Source of the DNA: Rhodobacteraceae bacterium M382
GTDB lineage: Bacteria; Pseudomonadota; Alphaproteobacteria; Rhodobacterales; Rhodobacteraceae
Length of the DNA stretch: 64,000 nucleotides
Direction: 5' to 3'
Assembly: GCA_025141015.1 (NCBI GenBank)
Contig: CP081100.1
Coordinates: forward strand, 117,258-181,257
In this document: one piece after another, positions 16,312-24,824 of the stretch
Position numbering within the stretch: position 1 is the stretch's first letter
Layout of the letters: each line of letters opens with the position of its first letter
The notes under the pieces: generated by a model
The model's input: only the letters and a program-made list of their open reading frames with translations
Told to the model about the DNA's origin: nothing
The model's database searches: none
Translations under genes and position numbers: made by a program

Positions 16312-17994
16312 ATGCACGGAATTGGGTCAATCAGGATTGAATTGCCACGAGTCGCAGCGGGGCTCATTGCGTCACTTTGCTTGACCATGTTGCTCGTGAC
16401 CACCAGCCTGGCACAGGACGCGGCCAAACCCGGATCACCGCAACCTGAGTTGACGGAAGAAAACAACGAAATCTACGTCGCCCCAGTGGTCATAGATGGC
16501 GAGACGCTGTTTGTAGTCCGCGGATCCTCAGCCCTGCCAGCAACCGAAAGGGCCGAAAAGGTTCAAGAGCGCGTGCTGCGTGTGGCCGGAGCTTCGGAAT
16601 CCGACACGGTTTTTGTCCAGCAACTGGATAATGAATTCGGGATAGAGATCCAAGTCGACGGCCGAATGGTGACTATTACTACCCAGGCAGACGCCGACTA
16701 CGAAGATATCAAGCTGGAAGTCCTCGCCGGGTTACAGGCCCAAGCCCTGGAAGCGGCCGTTTTGACTTACCGGGCAAATCGAACAGACGCCGCCCGCGTC
16801 GGAAGTGCCTTTGCCGCGTTGGTCTGGTCCGCTCTGTTTTTTGCCCTGTCGTATCTATTTCTGGGCAAGCGCCGAAAACTGGTGGACATCGTTACCCTGG
16901 CCGTTCGCGAACGGTTCGATGCGGTCGAAGAGAAAACACAGGCGTTCGTCCGTGGGAAAGGTATTGCCGCGCTTATTGGATATGCCGTGAACGTTCTGAT
17001 GTGGATCGGCTACCTGTTCTTGTTCTATTATTACCTATCTTTCGTGCTGCTGGCGTTTACGGAAACCCGGCCGATTGCTGAACTATTGCTCACCTATGTG
17101 AGTCAACCGTTGGCCAATTTTGCTTGGGCTGTCATTGAATACGTCCCCAATCTGATCGTTTTGGGGATCATCGCGGCAATCACGCGATTGATCCTTCAGG
17201 GATTGGCATTGTTTTTTTCCAATCTCGAACAGGGCGTTTTCAAACTTTCTGATTTTGAAGACCACTGGATCTCTCCGACGTATATGTTAGCGCGAGTGCT
17301 GGTCATCGTTGTGGCCCTGGTGTTTGCCTATCCATATATACCGGGATCAGATTCACGTGCCTTTCAGGGGCTGACATTGTTGGCCGGAGTCATGTTGTCT
17401 TTGGGTTCCAACACGGTGGTCAGCAATATGATGGCCGGGCTGTTCGTCATCTACCGGCGCAGCACAAACATTGGTGACCGGGTTCGCGTGGGAGACAAAA
17501 CCGGCGATGTGGTCGAGATCAAACTGATGGAAACGCTTATCAAATCGACAAAGAACGAAATGATCAGTATCCCAAACTCTCAGCTTTTGAATTCAGAGGT
17601 GGTCAATCTAACCCGCAAGATTGATGGCCGGGGACTGCTGGTTCACACCATGGTCGGTATTGGGTACGAAGAGCCACCGGCCAAGGTCGAAGCCATGCTG
17701 ATAGAGGCGGCATTGCGCACAACCAGCCTGAAGAAGTCTCCCCCGCCTTTTGTTTTGTGGACAAAGCTGGCCGACTTTTCGATCAATTACGAAATCAACG
17801 CCTATACATCCCGAGGTGAATTCCTGCCCAAAATCCTGTCGGATCTGCACCGCAACATCGTCACCGTCTTCAACGAGAACAACACCCAGATCATGACGCC
17901 GTTCTACACTGGCGACCCGGACATTCCAAAGCTGCCAGAAGAACAATGGAATGGTGAACTGGCCCACACCCAGACCAGAAAATCAAAAGGATGA
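16312..17994 (+). CDS. Mechanosensitive ion channel protein of the MscS family
   Basis: 560 residues, with a signal peptide (cleavage near SLAQD, ~residue 35), a periplasmic segment to about 160, then at least five membrane helices. The MscS core follows: the pore-lining helix and upper beta domain run from GSNTVVSNMMAGLFVIYRR through NIGDRVRVGDKTGDVVEI to ISIPNSQLLNSEVVNLTRK. This pattern is diagnostic. The protein should open under membrane tension to release osmolytes after hypo-osmotic shock. The extra N-terminal periplasmic domain makes it a large member of the family, longer than E. coli MscS (286 residues). ATG 16312 follows GGGGAGACGGG. Confidence 0.9.
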   Translation: MHGIGSIRIELPRVAAGLIASLCLTMLLVTTSLAQDAAKPGSPQPELTEENNEIYVAPVVIDGETLFVVRGSSALPATERAEKVQERVLRVAGASESDTVFVQQLDNEFGIEIQVDGRMVTITTQADADYEDIKLEVLAGLQAQALEAAVLTYRANRTDAARVGSAFAALVWSALFFALSYLFLGKRRKLVDIVTLAVRERFDAVEEKTQAFVRGKGIAALIGYAVNVLMWIGYLFLFYYYLSFVLLAFTETRPIAELLLTYVSQPLANFAWAVIEYVPNLIVLGIIAAITRLILQGLALFFSNLEQGVFKLSDFEDHWISPTYMLARVLVIVVALVFAYPYIPGSDSRAFQGLTLLAGVMLSLGSNTVVSNMMAGLFVIYRRSTNIGDRVRVGDKTGDVVEIKLMETLIKSTKNEMISIPNSQLLNSEVVNLTRKIDGRGLLVHTMVGIGYEEPPAKVEAMLIEAALRTTSLKKSPPPFVLWTKLADFSINYEINAYTSRGEFLPKILSDLHRNIVTVFNENNTQIMTPFYTGDPDIPKLPEEQWNGELAHTQTRKSKG

Positions 17995-18124
17995 TTTCAA
18001 CATCAACGACGGCAGGTGTGTTTTCTCCGAAACCGCGGCGGGTGTGAAAATCCACGCCCATTAGAACTGGAACACTTGGGGTTGGCCCGTGCCATTCGGG
18101 ATCCCCATCTTTGGAGGAATATTC

Positions 18125-18703
18125 ATGAAGAATACGATGCTCAGAGGGCTGCTGTTTGTGATCCCGGTCGGCATCCTGCTGCTTGTCCTGGGTCAGGTAT
18201 TCATGATTAGCATGAAAATCGCCGAAACCATGGACAGCTATATCCCAGCGGATCGGATTGCTGGGATTGCAATGTCGAACATTCTGGCCCTTTTGATTGT
18301 CCTTTTGACTTTGTTCGCTGCCGGGATGCTGTCCTATGTGTCCTACATCAATGACAAGGTCATTCTGTTCGATCGCGCATTGTCCCAGAACATGCCCGGC
18401 TATTTGCTGATCCGGGGTTTGATTGGCAGCCCTCACAACACCGAGGATCTGGTTGGGAACATCAAATCTGTCATAGTCACATCCGACAACTGGGACCGCA
18501 TAGGGTTCGAGATCGAAAGGTTTGACGACCAAGTTATCGTGTTCTTTCCCAATCAACCTTCTGTCGTCTCGGGTGTTTCGGTCATCGTGAACCAAAACAA
18601 GGTCAGGTCACTGGATATTGCCCCGCGCCAATTGTTTGGCCTGCTGCAGGTGCATGGGCGCGGGTTGGGACAGCAGGTCACCGACCAAAAGGACGACATA
18701 TAG
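18125..18703 (+). CDS. DUF502 family membrane protein
   Basis: 192 residues with two N-terminal membrane helices (about 6-27 and 52-75) and a soluble C-terminal domain. Its form (a short basic start, a first helix containing PVGILLL, a loop with YIPADRIAG, then a second helix) fits the DUF502 family of bacterial and plant membrane proteins. Family role is poorly defined. ATG 18125 was chosen because GGAGGA lies just upstream; an ATG 12 codons earlier lacks such a site. It follows the MscS gene by 130 bases on the same strand and converges with the CoA-ligase gene. Confidence 0.75.
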   Translation: MKNTMLRGLLFVIPVGILLLVLGQVFMISMKIAETMDSYIPADRIAGIAMSNILALLIVLLTLFAAGMLSYVSYINDKVILFDRALSQNMPGYLLIRGLIGSPHNTEDLVGNIKSVIVTSDNWDRIGFEIERFDDQVIVFFPNQPSVVSGVSVIVNQNKVRSLDIAPRQLFGLLQVHGRGLGQQVTDQKDDI

Positions 18704-18734
18704 CCCCGACTGGCAGGGCCTGGATTGAATCTAG

Positions 18735-18757
18735 GCCGACAAGGCATGATGGTCGGC
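18735..18757. terminator. Possible bidirectional hairpin between convergent genes
   Basis: GCCGAC and GTCGGC can form a 6-base-pair stem with an 11-base loop in the 72-base gap between the DUF502 gene and the CoA-ligase gene. The T tracts on either side are weak. Position is the main argument. Confidence 0.35.
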
Positions 18758-18775
18758 GATTTGATATGAAACGTC

Positions 18776-20287
18776 TTAGTCTGACGTACTTGTAGTCAGT
18801 GCAACCAGCTTGATCCGCTGGATCTTGCCCGATGGTCCTTTGGGCAGATCATCCAGAACGTGAACAATATCCGGAGCTTTGAATGCCCCAACCTTGTGAC
18901 GGCAAACAGCGATCAAATCATCTGGGCCCACCAATGACCCGTCGCTCAGCTTGACTGCTGCCTCAACGCGTTCTCCGTATACAGCGCACGGCCGCGCAAA
19001 GGCCGCGGCTTCAATCACATCGGGATGCGAATACAACGCTTCGTCGATCTCACGCGGTGCAATGTTCTCGCCCCCCTTGATGATCAGCTCCTTCAGGCGT
19101 CCGGTCACAAAGAAATAGCCATCTTCATCAACATGACCCAGATCGCCGGTGCGCAACCACCCGTCAGTGGTGAATGTGTCTTTGGTTGCTTGCGGGTTCT
19201 TGAGATACTCCCGCATGACATTTGGACCTCGCACCGCGATCTCACCCTGTACATTGCCAGGGAGTGGTTTCAGGTCGGGCGACAGAACGCACGCTTCGTT
19301 GCCAAAAGCCTTGCCAGGAGAGCCAATCTTGCGAACCCCCGGTGGCAAGGGGTTTGACAGAATCTGCGCCGCCGTTTCGGTCAAACCCATGGTTTCAACA
19401 ATTGGAACGTCAAAGCGTGTTTCAAATTTTGTCTGAACGTCAGGAGACAACGCAGAAGACGCGGAACGGCCAAATCTGAGGCGCGCCCGGGTCTGAGGAT
19501 CGGGTGTCGCATCTGCATGGAGAAGATGTGAGATGATTGTTGGCACAACGGAGAACCAGGTTGCGTGGCATTCCTTGCATTGGGCCCAGAATTGGCTGGC
19601 CGAGAATTTCCCGGCAATTGCCAACTGCCCGCCCGAGATCAATGTGCTCATGACAGAAACACACAGCCCATTGATATGATACAGTGGCAGAACACAAAGC
19701 CCACAATCCCGTTCAGACAATTCATGCGCCACCGTAGGCGTCCACCCACCGGCAAGTAGGCTGGATTGACTGTGCACCACACCTTTGGGTCGACCGGTCG
19801 TACCAGATGTATACATAAGAAGCGCATCGTCTTGCGGATCTACGCTGTGCATCGCAGGTGCAATGTTCGCAGTGTCTTCTTCCAGTTCCCGAAGATTTTC
19901 GGGGCGCACCCTGCCAAACTGCTCGGTGACCTCCGGGTTGACCAGGGCAACGCGGGCCTCGCTGTGCTCCAGTGCATAGCCGATTGCCTCATCCCCGGCG
20001 ACGAGGTTGATGACCGTAGCCCGAAAGCCGCCATACAGAACACCAAAGAGAGATTCGACGGCCACCCGTCCGTTCGGCTGCAAAATCGCGATGCTCTCTC
20101 CCTTGGCCAAACCTTTGCCTGTCAGGCGCAACGCCAGATCTCGGGCGCGGGCTCGTAGCTCGCCCCAGGTCAGCGGAGGACGCCCATCAAAGAACCGAAA
20201 GGCCACATCAGTGCCCGCTGTTTCCGCCCGATGGTCCAGCCAATCCCGAACGCTCCCCGGAGGCGGTGTATTCGGATCAAATTTCAT
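18776..20287 (-). CDS. sauT: AMP-forming acyl-CoA ligase, probable sulfoacetate-CoA ligase (SauT-like)
   Basis: 503-residue ANL-superfamily adenylating enzyme. It has the phosphate-binding loop YTSGTTGRPKG (159-169), the motif YHINGLCVSV typical of the malonyl/oxalyl-CoA-synthetase-like branch, the GLTETAA segment, the hinge DGWLRTGDLGH...GRLKELIIKGGENI, and the C-terminal catalytic lysine in PSGKIQR. It overlaps by four bases (ATGA) a gene for an acylating aldehyde dehydrogenase of the SauS type. In the sau pathway described in Cupriavidus necator, SauT makes sulfoacetyl-CoA from sulfoacetate, ATP and CoA. ATG 20287 follows GGAAGGTGG. The enzyme class is firm; the sulfoacetate assignment rests on the neighbour. 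Confidence 0.8.
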   Translation of the reverse strand: MKFDPNTPPPGSVRDWLDHRAETAGTDVAFRFFDGRPPLTWGELRARARDLALRLTGKGLAKGESIAILQPNGRVAVESLFGVLYGGFRATVINLVAGDEAIGYALEHSEARVALVNPEVTEQFGRVRPENLRELEEDTANIAPAMHSVDPQDDALLMYTSGTTGRPKGVVHSQSSLLAGGWTPTVAHELSERDCGLCVLPLYHINGLCVSVMSTLISGGQLAIAGKFSASQFWAQCKECHATWFSVVPTIISHLLHADATPDPQTRARLRFGRSASSALSPDVQTKFETRFDVPIVETMGLTETAAQILSNPLPPGVRKIGSPGKAFGNEACVLSPDLKPLPGNVQGEIAVRGPNVMREYLKNPQATKDTFTTDGWLRTGDLGHVDEDGYFFVTGRLKELIIKGGENIAPREIDEALYSHPDVIEAAAFARPCAVYGERVEAAVKLSDGSLVGPDDLIAVCRHKVGAFKAPDIVHVLDDLPKGPSGKIQRIKLVALTTSTSD

Positions 20288-21687
20288 TGTCCGGCCACCT
20301 TCCAATAGTCCGAGAAAATTTCATCCACTGCAGGTTCATTGGGCTCGATTTCGCGGATGACCTTGGTCGTTTGGAGAAAGTGTTTCCAATGCAGGTTATC
20401 GTCGATCGAATTGCCGCCCCAGCTGCCACAACCCATCGACAGCGAGAAAGGCATCCCGTTGTTAAACGATCCACCTGTTGCAAACGTGTGGGCCTGATTG
20501 ACGATGACCCGGCAGGTCGGCAAAAATGTCCCCAGCGCAACGGCGCGGCTGTCTTGGGACGTGTGTATCCCGATAGAGTGCCCTGCCCCCTGATAGTTCA
20601 GAATACGCGAGGCGATTTCAGTCGCGTCGACGTAATCCCGGGCCCGGTACAATGCGGCAACACGGCTCAGCTTTTCACCGGACAGCGGGTGATCGGGGCC
20701 AATTCCAGACGTTTCGACCACCAGAAATTTTGTGCCCGCCGGCACGGCATCGGCCATCCCCAACGCATTAAGCATCTTGTCAGCATCCTGAGCAATCACA
20801 GCCCTGTTCAAATGCCCATCTGGCCACAGCTTGGACACGATCGCAGATTCATCCTGGACCAGCGCTCCCCCAACCTGGGCCAGCTCGGCCAGAAACTGGT
20901 CATAAACCGCATCCACAACAATCATCGAGTTCTCCGAAGAACAGGATGTAGCGTTGTCAAATGTCTTGGACGCGGTGATTTTCTGCGCCGCGGCTCTGAG
21001 GTCCGCAGTTTCATCAACAATTACCGTCACATTGCCGGCACCGACAGCAACCGCGGGCGTCCCAGCCGTCTGCGCACGATGCACGTTGTTCTGACTGCCC
21101 GTGCAGATAATTCGGTCAGATAACTCCATCATGGCCTGGGTTTTGGCCTTGGATCCTGGTGCGGGCAACATCAATACCAAGTCACGGTCCAGCCCGATCT
21201 TGTCAAATTCGGCATGAATATAGGTCAACAGCAGTTCACAGCTGGCGACCCCTTTGGGCGATGGGGCCACGACAACGGCATTGCCGCATTTCAGTGCATT
21301 GATGATATTGTTGGCAGGCGTTGCAGCCGGATTGGTCGATGGTACCACCGCGCCAACAACCCCCAACGGGCGCGCAATTTCAGTGATTCCACTGGCCGGA
21401 TCATCTCGGATCACCCCTTGGGTCTGGACCCCCTTGATGTCCCGCATCAATCCCAACGTCTTGCGGTGGTTCTTGGTGATTTTGTCGGGCACATTGCCCA
21501 GACCGGTTGTCTGGACGGCGAGTTCAGCAAGTGCCTTGTTTCGCGACGGCTCCATGATGGCCCAGGCCGCTGCTTGTGCAGCGCGGTCATATCGTTCCTG
21601 GGTCGCATCCCGCTCATAGGCTTGTTGAGCCGCGCGGGCCCGGGTCATAATCATCTGGACCTGGGCAATGTCATCATCTGCGTTCAT
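20284..21687 (-). CDS. sauS: Sulfoacetaldehyde dehydrogenase (acylating), SauS-like
   Basis: 467-residue CoA-dependent aldehyde dehydrogenase, related to the EutE/AdhE N-terminal domain. Visible features are the NAD(P)-binding part with VVPSTNPAATP (114-124) and GSQNNVH, and the catalytic cysteine in DNATSCSSENS (Cys249). The last 100 residues keep the TGGSFNNGMPFSLSMGCGSWGGN pattern I associate with the sulfoacetaldehyde-dehydrogenase subgroup. In the sau pathway it reduces sulfoacetyl-CoA to sulfoacetaldehyde with NADPH. ATG 21687 has AAGGAA upstream; a longer frame to 21798 lacks support. It is 62 bases after the binding-protein gene of the TTT transporter. No Xsc (sulfoacetaldehyde acetyltransferase) gene is in the window, so the last step must be encoded elsewhere. 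Confidence 0.85.
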   Translation of the reverse strand: MNADDDIAQVQMIMTRARAAQQAYERDATQERYDRAAQAAAWAIMEPSRNKALAELAVQTTGLGNVPDKITKNHRKTLGLMRDIKGVQTQGVIRDDPASGITEIARPLGVVGAVVPSTNPAATPANNIINALKCGNAVVVAPSPKGVASCELLLTYIHAEFDKIGLDRDLVLMLPAPGSKAKTQAMMELSDRIICTGSQNNVHRAQTAGTPAVAVGAGNVTVIVDETADLRAAAQKITASKTFDNATSCSSENSMIVVDAVYDQFLAELAQVGGALVQDESAIVSKLWPDGHLNRAVIAQDADKMLNALGMADAVPAGTKFLVVETSGIGPDHPLSGEKLSRVAALYRARDYVDATEIASRILNYQGAGHSIGIHTSQDSRAVALGTFLPTCRVIVNQAHTFATGGSFNNGMPFSLSMGCGSWGGNSIDDNLHWKHFLQTTKVIREIEPNEPAVDEIFSDYWKVAGQ

Positions 21688-21749
21688 CTTTGAATTCCTT
21701 TTGGGTTGGACAGGGCGACAGATCGCCCTGCCCTTGTTGGTGCGTGAGC

Positions 21750-22709
21750 TCAAAGACCGGCCAACAGCTCGGCCAGCGTTTCCTGACGGGCGGCCCACAT
21801 TGCCTTGACCTCGTCCCGGGTCATGATGTGCATGGGTGAACCACCGGCCTGCATTTTCTTGGAAACCCTGCTGTTCTTGAACATTTCCGGAACCGTAGCG
21901 GCCAATTCATCGATGATGTTTTGGGGCGTTCCTTTGGGCACCATGATACCGCGGAAGTTCACGCTGGCATTGTCGATGTCATAGCCCTGTTCCTTGAGCG
22001 TCGGGACGTCCGGCAAGAAGGCATTCCGCTCCAGATCAAACACACCAAGGATCTTGACGTTGCCCGCAGCCTGCGCCCGAAACGCATCAGACAGGTTGTT
22101 CACCCCCCCTTTTACGTCACCGGCAATCACGGCCTTCATCGCTGCGGCACCGCCCCCCTTGGTCGGGATATAAGCCATTTTCACGCCAGCCGCCTTTTCC
22201 AGCTGAAGCGCTGCGATATGGTGGCCGACAAAAAGACCCGCGCCAGAGAATGTCAGCTTGCCCGGATTTTCCTTGGCGTAGGTCACAACGTCATCCATCG
22301 AATTCATTGGACTGTCAGCCGCTACAACAAAAACCGCTGGGTCAGCACCCCAGTTTGCGATCGGTTCAAAGCTGTCCGTGGAATATTCCACGCCGCCCTT
22401 GATCGATTGGGCAATGAAATGAGGTACATTATACGCGCCCAATGTATAGCCATCGGATTCGGCCTGGGTTGCAAACCAATTCCAACCGACCCGCCCACCG
22501 GCACCAGGTTTGTTGATGATGGCAATCGGCATGCCCAGGGCATCTTCGTTGCCTGCGGTCATGGTTACGATACGGGCCTGAAAATCAGTGGCCCCCCCTG
22601 CCCCATAGCTGACCATCAGCATGACGGGCCGTTCCGGGTATTCCTCGGCCACAGCTGCCCCGGTCAACGCTGTGAGCGCCAGTGCTGCGCCAGCAATCAG
22701 TTTTTTCAT
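21750..22709 (-). CDS. TTT transporter periplasmic binding protein (TctC family)
   Basis: 319-residue Bug/TctC-type receptor with a signal peptide ending near VAEEYP (residue 21-22). Typical TctC signs are the YPERPVMLMVSYGAGGATDFQAR beginning, NKPGAGGRVGWNW (about 67-79), and the KGGGAAAMKAVIAGDV segment. It binds its ligand in the periplasm and passes it to the TctA/TctB membrane pair. It is the third gene of an operon tctA-tctB-tctC-sauS-sauT (39 bases from tctB, 62 to sauS), so its ligand is probably sulfoacetate or a related C2-C3 sulfonate. That substrate is inferred from context only. Confidence 0.9.
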   Translation of the reverse strand: MKKLIAGAALALTALTGAAVAEEYPERPVMLMVSYGAGGATDFQARIVTMTAGNEDALGMPIAIINKPGAGGRVGWNWFATQAESDGYTLGAYNVPHFIAQSIKGGVEYSTDSFEPIANWGADPAVFVVAADSPMNSMDDVVTYAKENPGKLTFSGAGLFVGHHIAALQLEKAAGVKMAYIPTKGGGAAAMKAVIAGDVKGGVNNLSDAFRAQAAGNVKILGVFDLERNAFLPDVPTLKEQGYDIDNASVNFRGIMVPKGTPQNIIDELAATVPEMFKNSRVSKKMQAGGSPMHIMTRDEVKAMWAARQETLAELLAGL

Positions 22710-22748
22710 TGTCGTCTTCTCCCTTGTTGTTGTGTTGTTGGTTTTTGT

Positions 22749-23219
22749 TCAGAAAAAAATCTCTCGGGGCGTGTAGACCTTCAACAATTTGGCAAAGAGC
22801 CCGTACATCACCAGCAGGAACCCGGCTGTAATAACCGCGCGCTTGATCCAGCTTCGCACCTCGTGGTGTGGGGCTGGGTCATAGAACGACAACAGCACGA
22901 AAAACGCGATGGTTCCGGCCGTGTAGAATCCCAGCGCCTTGGCCGCCCAGAACACATAAACCAGAGCGATAACCAGGCCAGGAAGCAGGAACATCGTCTC
23001 TTTGGCGGTCAATCCATGGCCAACCTTGGTCCAACCCAACAGCGCCTTGACAAAGGTCCACAACGCCAGGACCACAAACACGGTCGAAATCAGCCTGGGA
23101 AACAGGAACGCCTCGGAAGGTTGCTGGGTGTAGCTAATCCAGGCAACCCAGCCCCCTATGGCGGCAATGACTCCAGAAGCCAGGATGTGTTGCATGCGGG
23201 GCAAGTTCGGAATGCTCAT
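22749..23219 (-). CDS. TTT transporter small membrane subunit (TctB family)
   Basis: 156 residues with four predicted membrane helices (about 10-30, 40-62, 77-100, 130-150), the size and topology of TctB. The conserved aromatic/proline start of the family is visible around SEAFLFPRLIS. The start at ATG 23219 overlaps the tctA stop by four bases (ATGA); the open frame runs further upstream into tctA and that part is not real coding sequence. It works with TctA as the membrane part of a sodium- or proton-driven secondary transporter. Confidence 0.88.
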   Translation of the reverse strand: MSIPNLPRMQHILASGVIAAIGGWVAWISYTQQPSEAFLFPRLISTVFVVLALWTFVKALLGWTKVGHGLTAKETMFLLPGLVIALVYVFWAAKALGFYTAGTIAFFVLLSFYDPAPHHEVRSWIKRAVITAGFLLVMYGLFAKLLKVYTPREIFF

Positions 23220-24727
23220 CCCATGATCTCCTCTTTCGAGATGTAGCGACGCGACCGCAGTTCCATCCAGACCGAATAGAGAACCGAGGCAATCACAATC
23301 GCGATCAGAACAATGTTGAGGAGCCCGCCCAAGAAGTAGGCGGCCATACCATCGGTGGCACCAGCGATCATACTGCCTTGAATAAAGTTGGCTTCGGCAA
23401 TCGGCCCCAGGATGAGACCCAGCACCAACGGTGCCGCCGAAAATCCGAACCGTTCCAGAAAATACATCATCACGCCAAGCGTCGCCATGACATAGACATC
23501 GCCCATCGACGACTGGACCGAATAGCTGCCAAAAACAGCGAGACCCAGCACAACAGCGGCCATGACGCTTTGCGGCACCTGCGCAACCCGCGCGGCCAAT
23601 CCGGCGACATACAAACCAAAGATACACATCAGGATCTGCCCGATCAGCATCGAATTGATAAAGGTCCAGGCGACGTCCGGGTGATTGTCAAACAGATCCG
23701 TGCCCGGGAATATCCCGTGGATCAGCAACCCACCCAACAACACGGCCGCTGTCGGGGAACCGGGGATCGACAAGGTCAACAATGGCACCAAACTGGGCCC
23801 AACCATGGCATTGTTGGCCGCCTCTGCGGCAATGACGCCTTCGGAATGACCTTTGCCGAACTTGTCTCGTTCGGGGCTGAATTTCTTGGTCTGGTCATAA
23901 GCAACCAATCCGGCGATCTGTCCGCCAACACCGGGGACCAATCCGATGATCGACCCGGTGATCGTCCCGATGGCCAAGGCGCGGGGCCGACGCAGCAATT
24001 CGCGGATGGCATCCATGATCGAATGCTTTTCGACTTCGATCACCTCGGCGCTGTCAACTCGCCGCCCCTTGGCAAACATGGTCAACACCTGAGGTATGGC
24101 AAACAGTCCGATCAACGCAGCAATGATATTGATGCCACCGCCAAGCGCAGGGTGAAAGATGAACCGCTGCGCCCCCATGATGTCATCAAACCCGACGGTG
24201 GCCAGCCATAGCCCGATACACCCGGACAATAGCCCTTTGACGACCGAAGCACTGTCTAGCGACCCGATGACTGTGACCCCCAGGATCGCCAGCCAGAACA
24301 GATGGCTGGGCCCAAACGCCAACGCCCATTGCGCCAGCAAAGGCGTCAAAAAGATCAAAAGCAGCACGCCAAACACGCCGCCCACAGCTGATGCAAGGAA
24401 ACTAAGTTGCAGCGCTTTGGCACCCTTGCCCTGTTGGGCCATCGTATGCCCATCCAGCGTCGTGGCGATATTGGCAGGTGCGCCGGGGATCTTGAGCAGA
24501 ATGGCGCTGACCGCGCCGCCCGCCACTGTCGATGTGTACGCCGCGCCCAACAGGATCAGCCCCTGAACCGGTTGAAGATGAAAGGTGAACGGAATGAGCA
24601 GCGCGACAGCCATAGTCGGCGAAAGCCCCGGGGTCGCCCCCAAAATCAGCCCGCCAATTGTACCCAATAGCAGAAGGCCAAAAGATACCGGCGAGAACAC
24701 ATCTCCGAAGTAATATAGGAATTCCAA
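23216..24727 (-). CDS. TTT transporter large membrane subunit (TctA family)
   Basis: 503-residue permease with about 11-12 membrane helices. The TctA signature GATPGLSPTMAVALLIPFTF lies near residues 30-50, followed by GAAYTSTVAGGAVSAILLKIPGAPAN, and a second copy of the same kind of loop occurs later (VPGVGGQIAGLVAYDQTKKFS, NNAMVGPSLVPLLTLSIPGSP). I chose TTG 24727: it gives the normal family length and is preceded by AGGGTGA seven bases upstream. The open frame reaches TTG 24790 but that adds 21 residues with no family match. First gene of the operon; faces the LacI gene across a 97-base control region. Confidence 0.88.
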   Translation of the reverse strand: MEFLYYFGDVFSPVSFGLLLLGTIGGLILGATPGLSPTMAVALLIPFTFHLQPVQGLILLGAAYTSTVAGGAVSAILLKIPGAPANIATTLDGHTMAQQGKGAKALQLSFLASAVGGVFGVLLLIFLTPLLAQWALAFGPSHLFWLAILGVTVIGSLDSASVVKGLLSGCIGLWLATVGFDDIMGAQRFIFHPALGGGINIIAALIGLFAIPQVLTMFAKGRRVDSAEVIEVEKHSIMDAIRELLRRPRALAIGTITGSIIGLVPGVGGQIAGLVAYDQTKKFSPERDKFGKGHSEGVIAAEAANNAMVGPSLVPLLTLSIPGSPTAAVLLGGLLIHGIFPGTDLFDNHPDVAWTFINSMLIGQILMCIFGLYVAGLAARVAQVPQSVMAAVVLGLAVFGSYSVQSSMGDVYVMATLGVMMYFLERFGFSAAPLVLGLILGPIAEANFIQGSMIAGATDGMAAYFLGGLLNIVLIAIVIASVLYSVWMELRSRRYISKEEIMG

Positions 24728-24772
24728 GCCATCACCCTGTTCGCAAATTCGGTTGACATAAAAAAGTAAGTC

Positions 24773-24800
24773 ATGAAAATAGTTTTGCAAATGTTTTCAT
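24773..24800. promoter_or_regulatory. Candidate LacI-family operator in the divergent control region
   Basis: ATGAAAA and TTTTCAT form an outer dyad 14 bases apart, enclosing a second small palindrome TTTGCAAA. A possible -35 box TTGACA (24753-24758) lies just upstream for the plus-strand gene. The site is between the TTT operon and the LacI gene, so it could control both. Confidence 0.5.
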
Positions 24801-24824
24801 TTTTCATGCGAAACGCGGTGTTTT

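Noticed and set aside
21921..23246. A 441-codon plus-strand open frame opposite tctC/tctB
   Set aside because: Composition rich in His, Arg and Gln with no family match, antisense to well-supported TTT genes.
22749..23627. A 292-residue version of the TctB-type protein
   Set aside because: The extra 136 residues are coded inside tctA in another frame; the ATGA overlap at 23219 and the normal TctB size support the short form.
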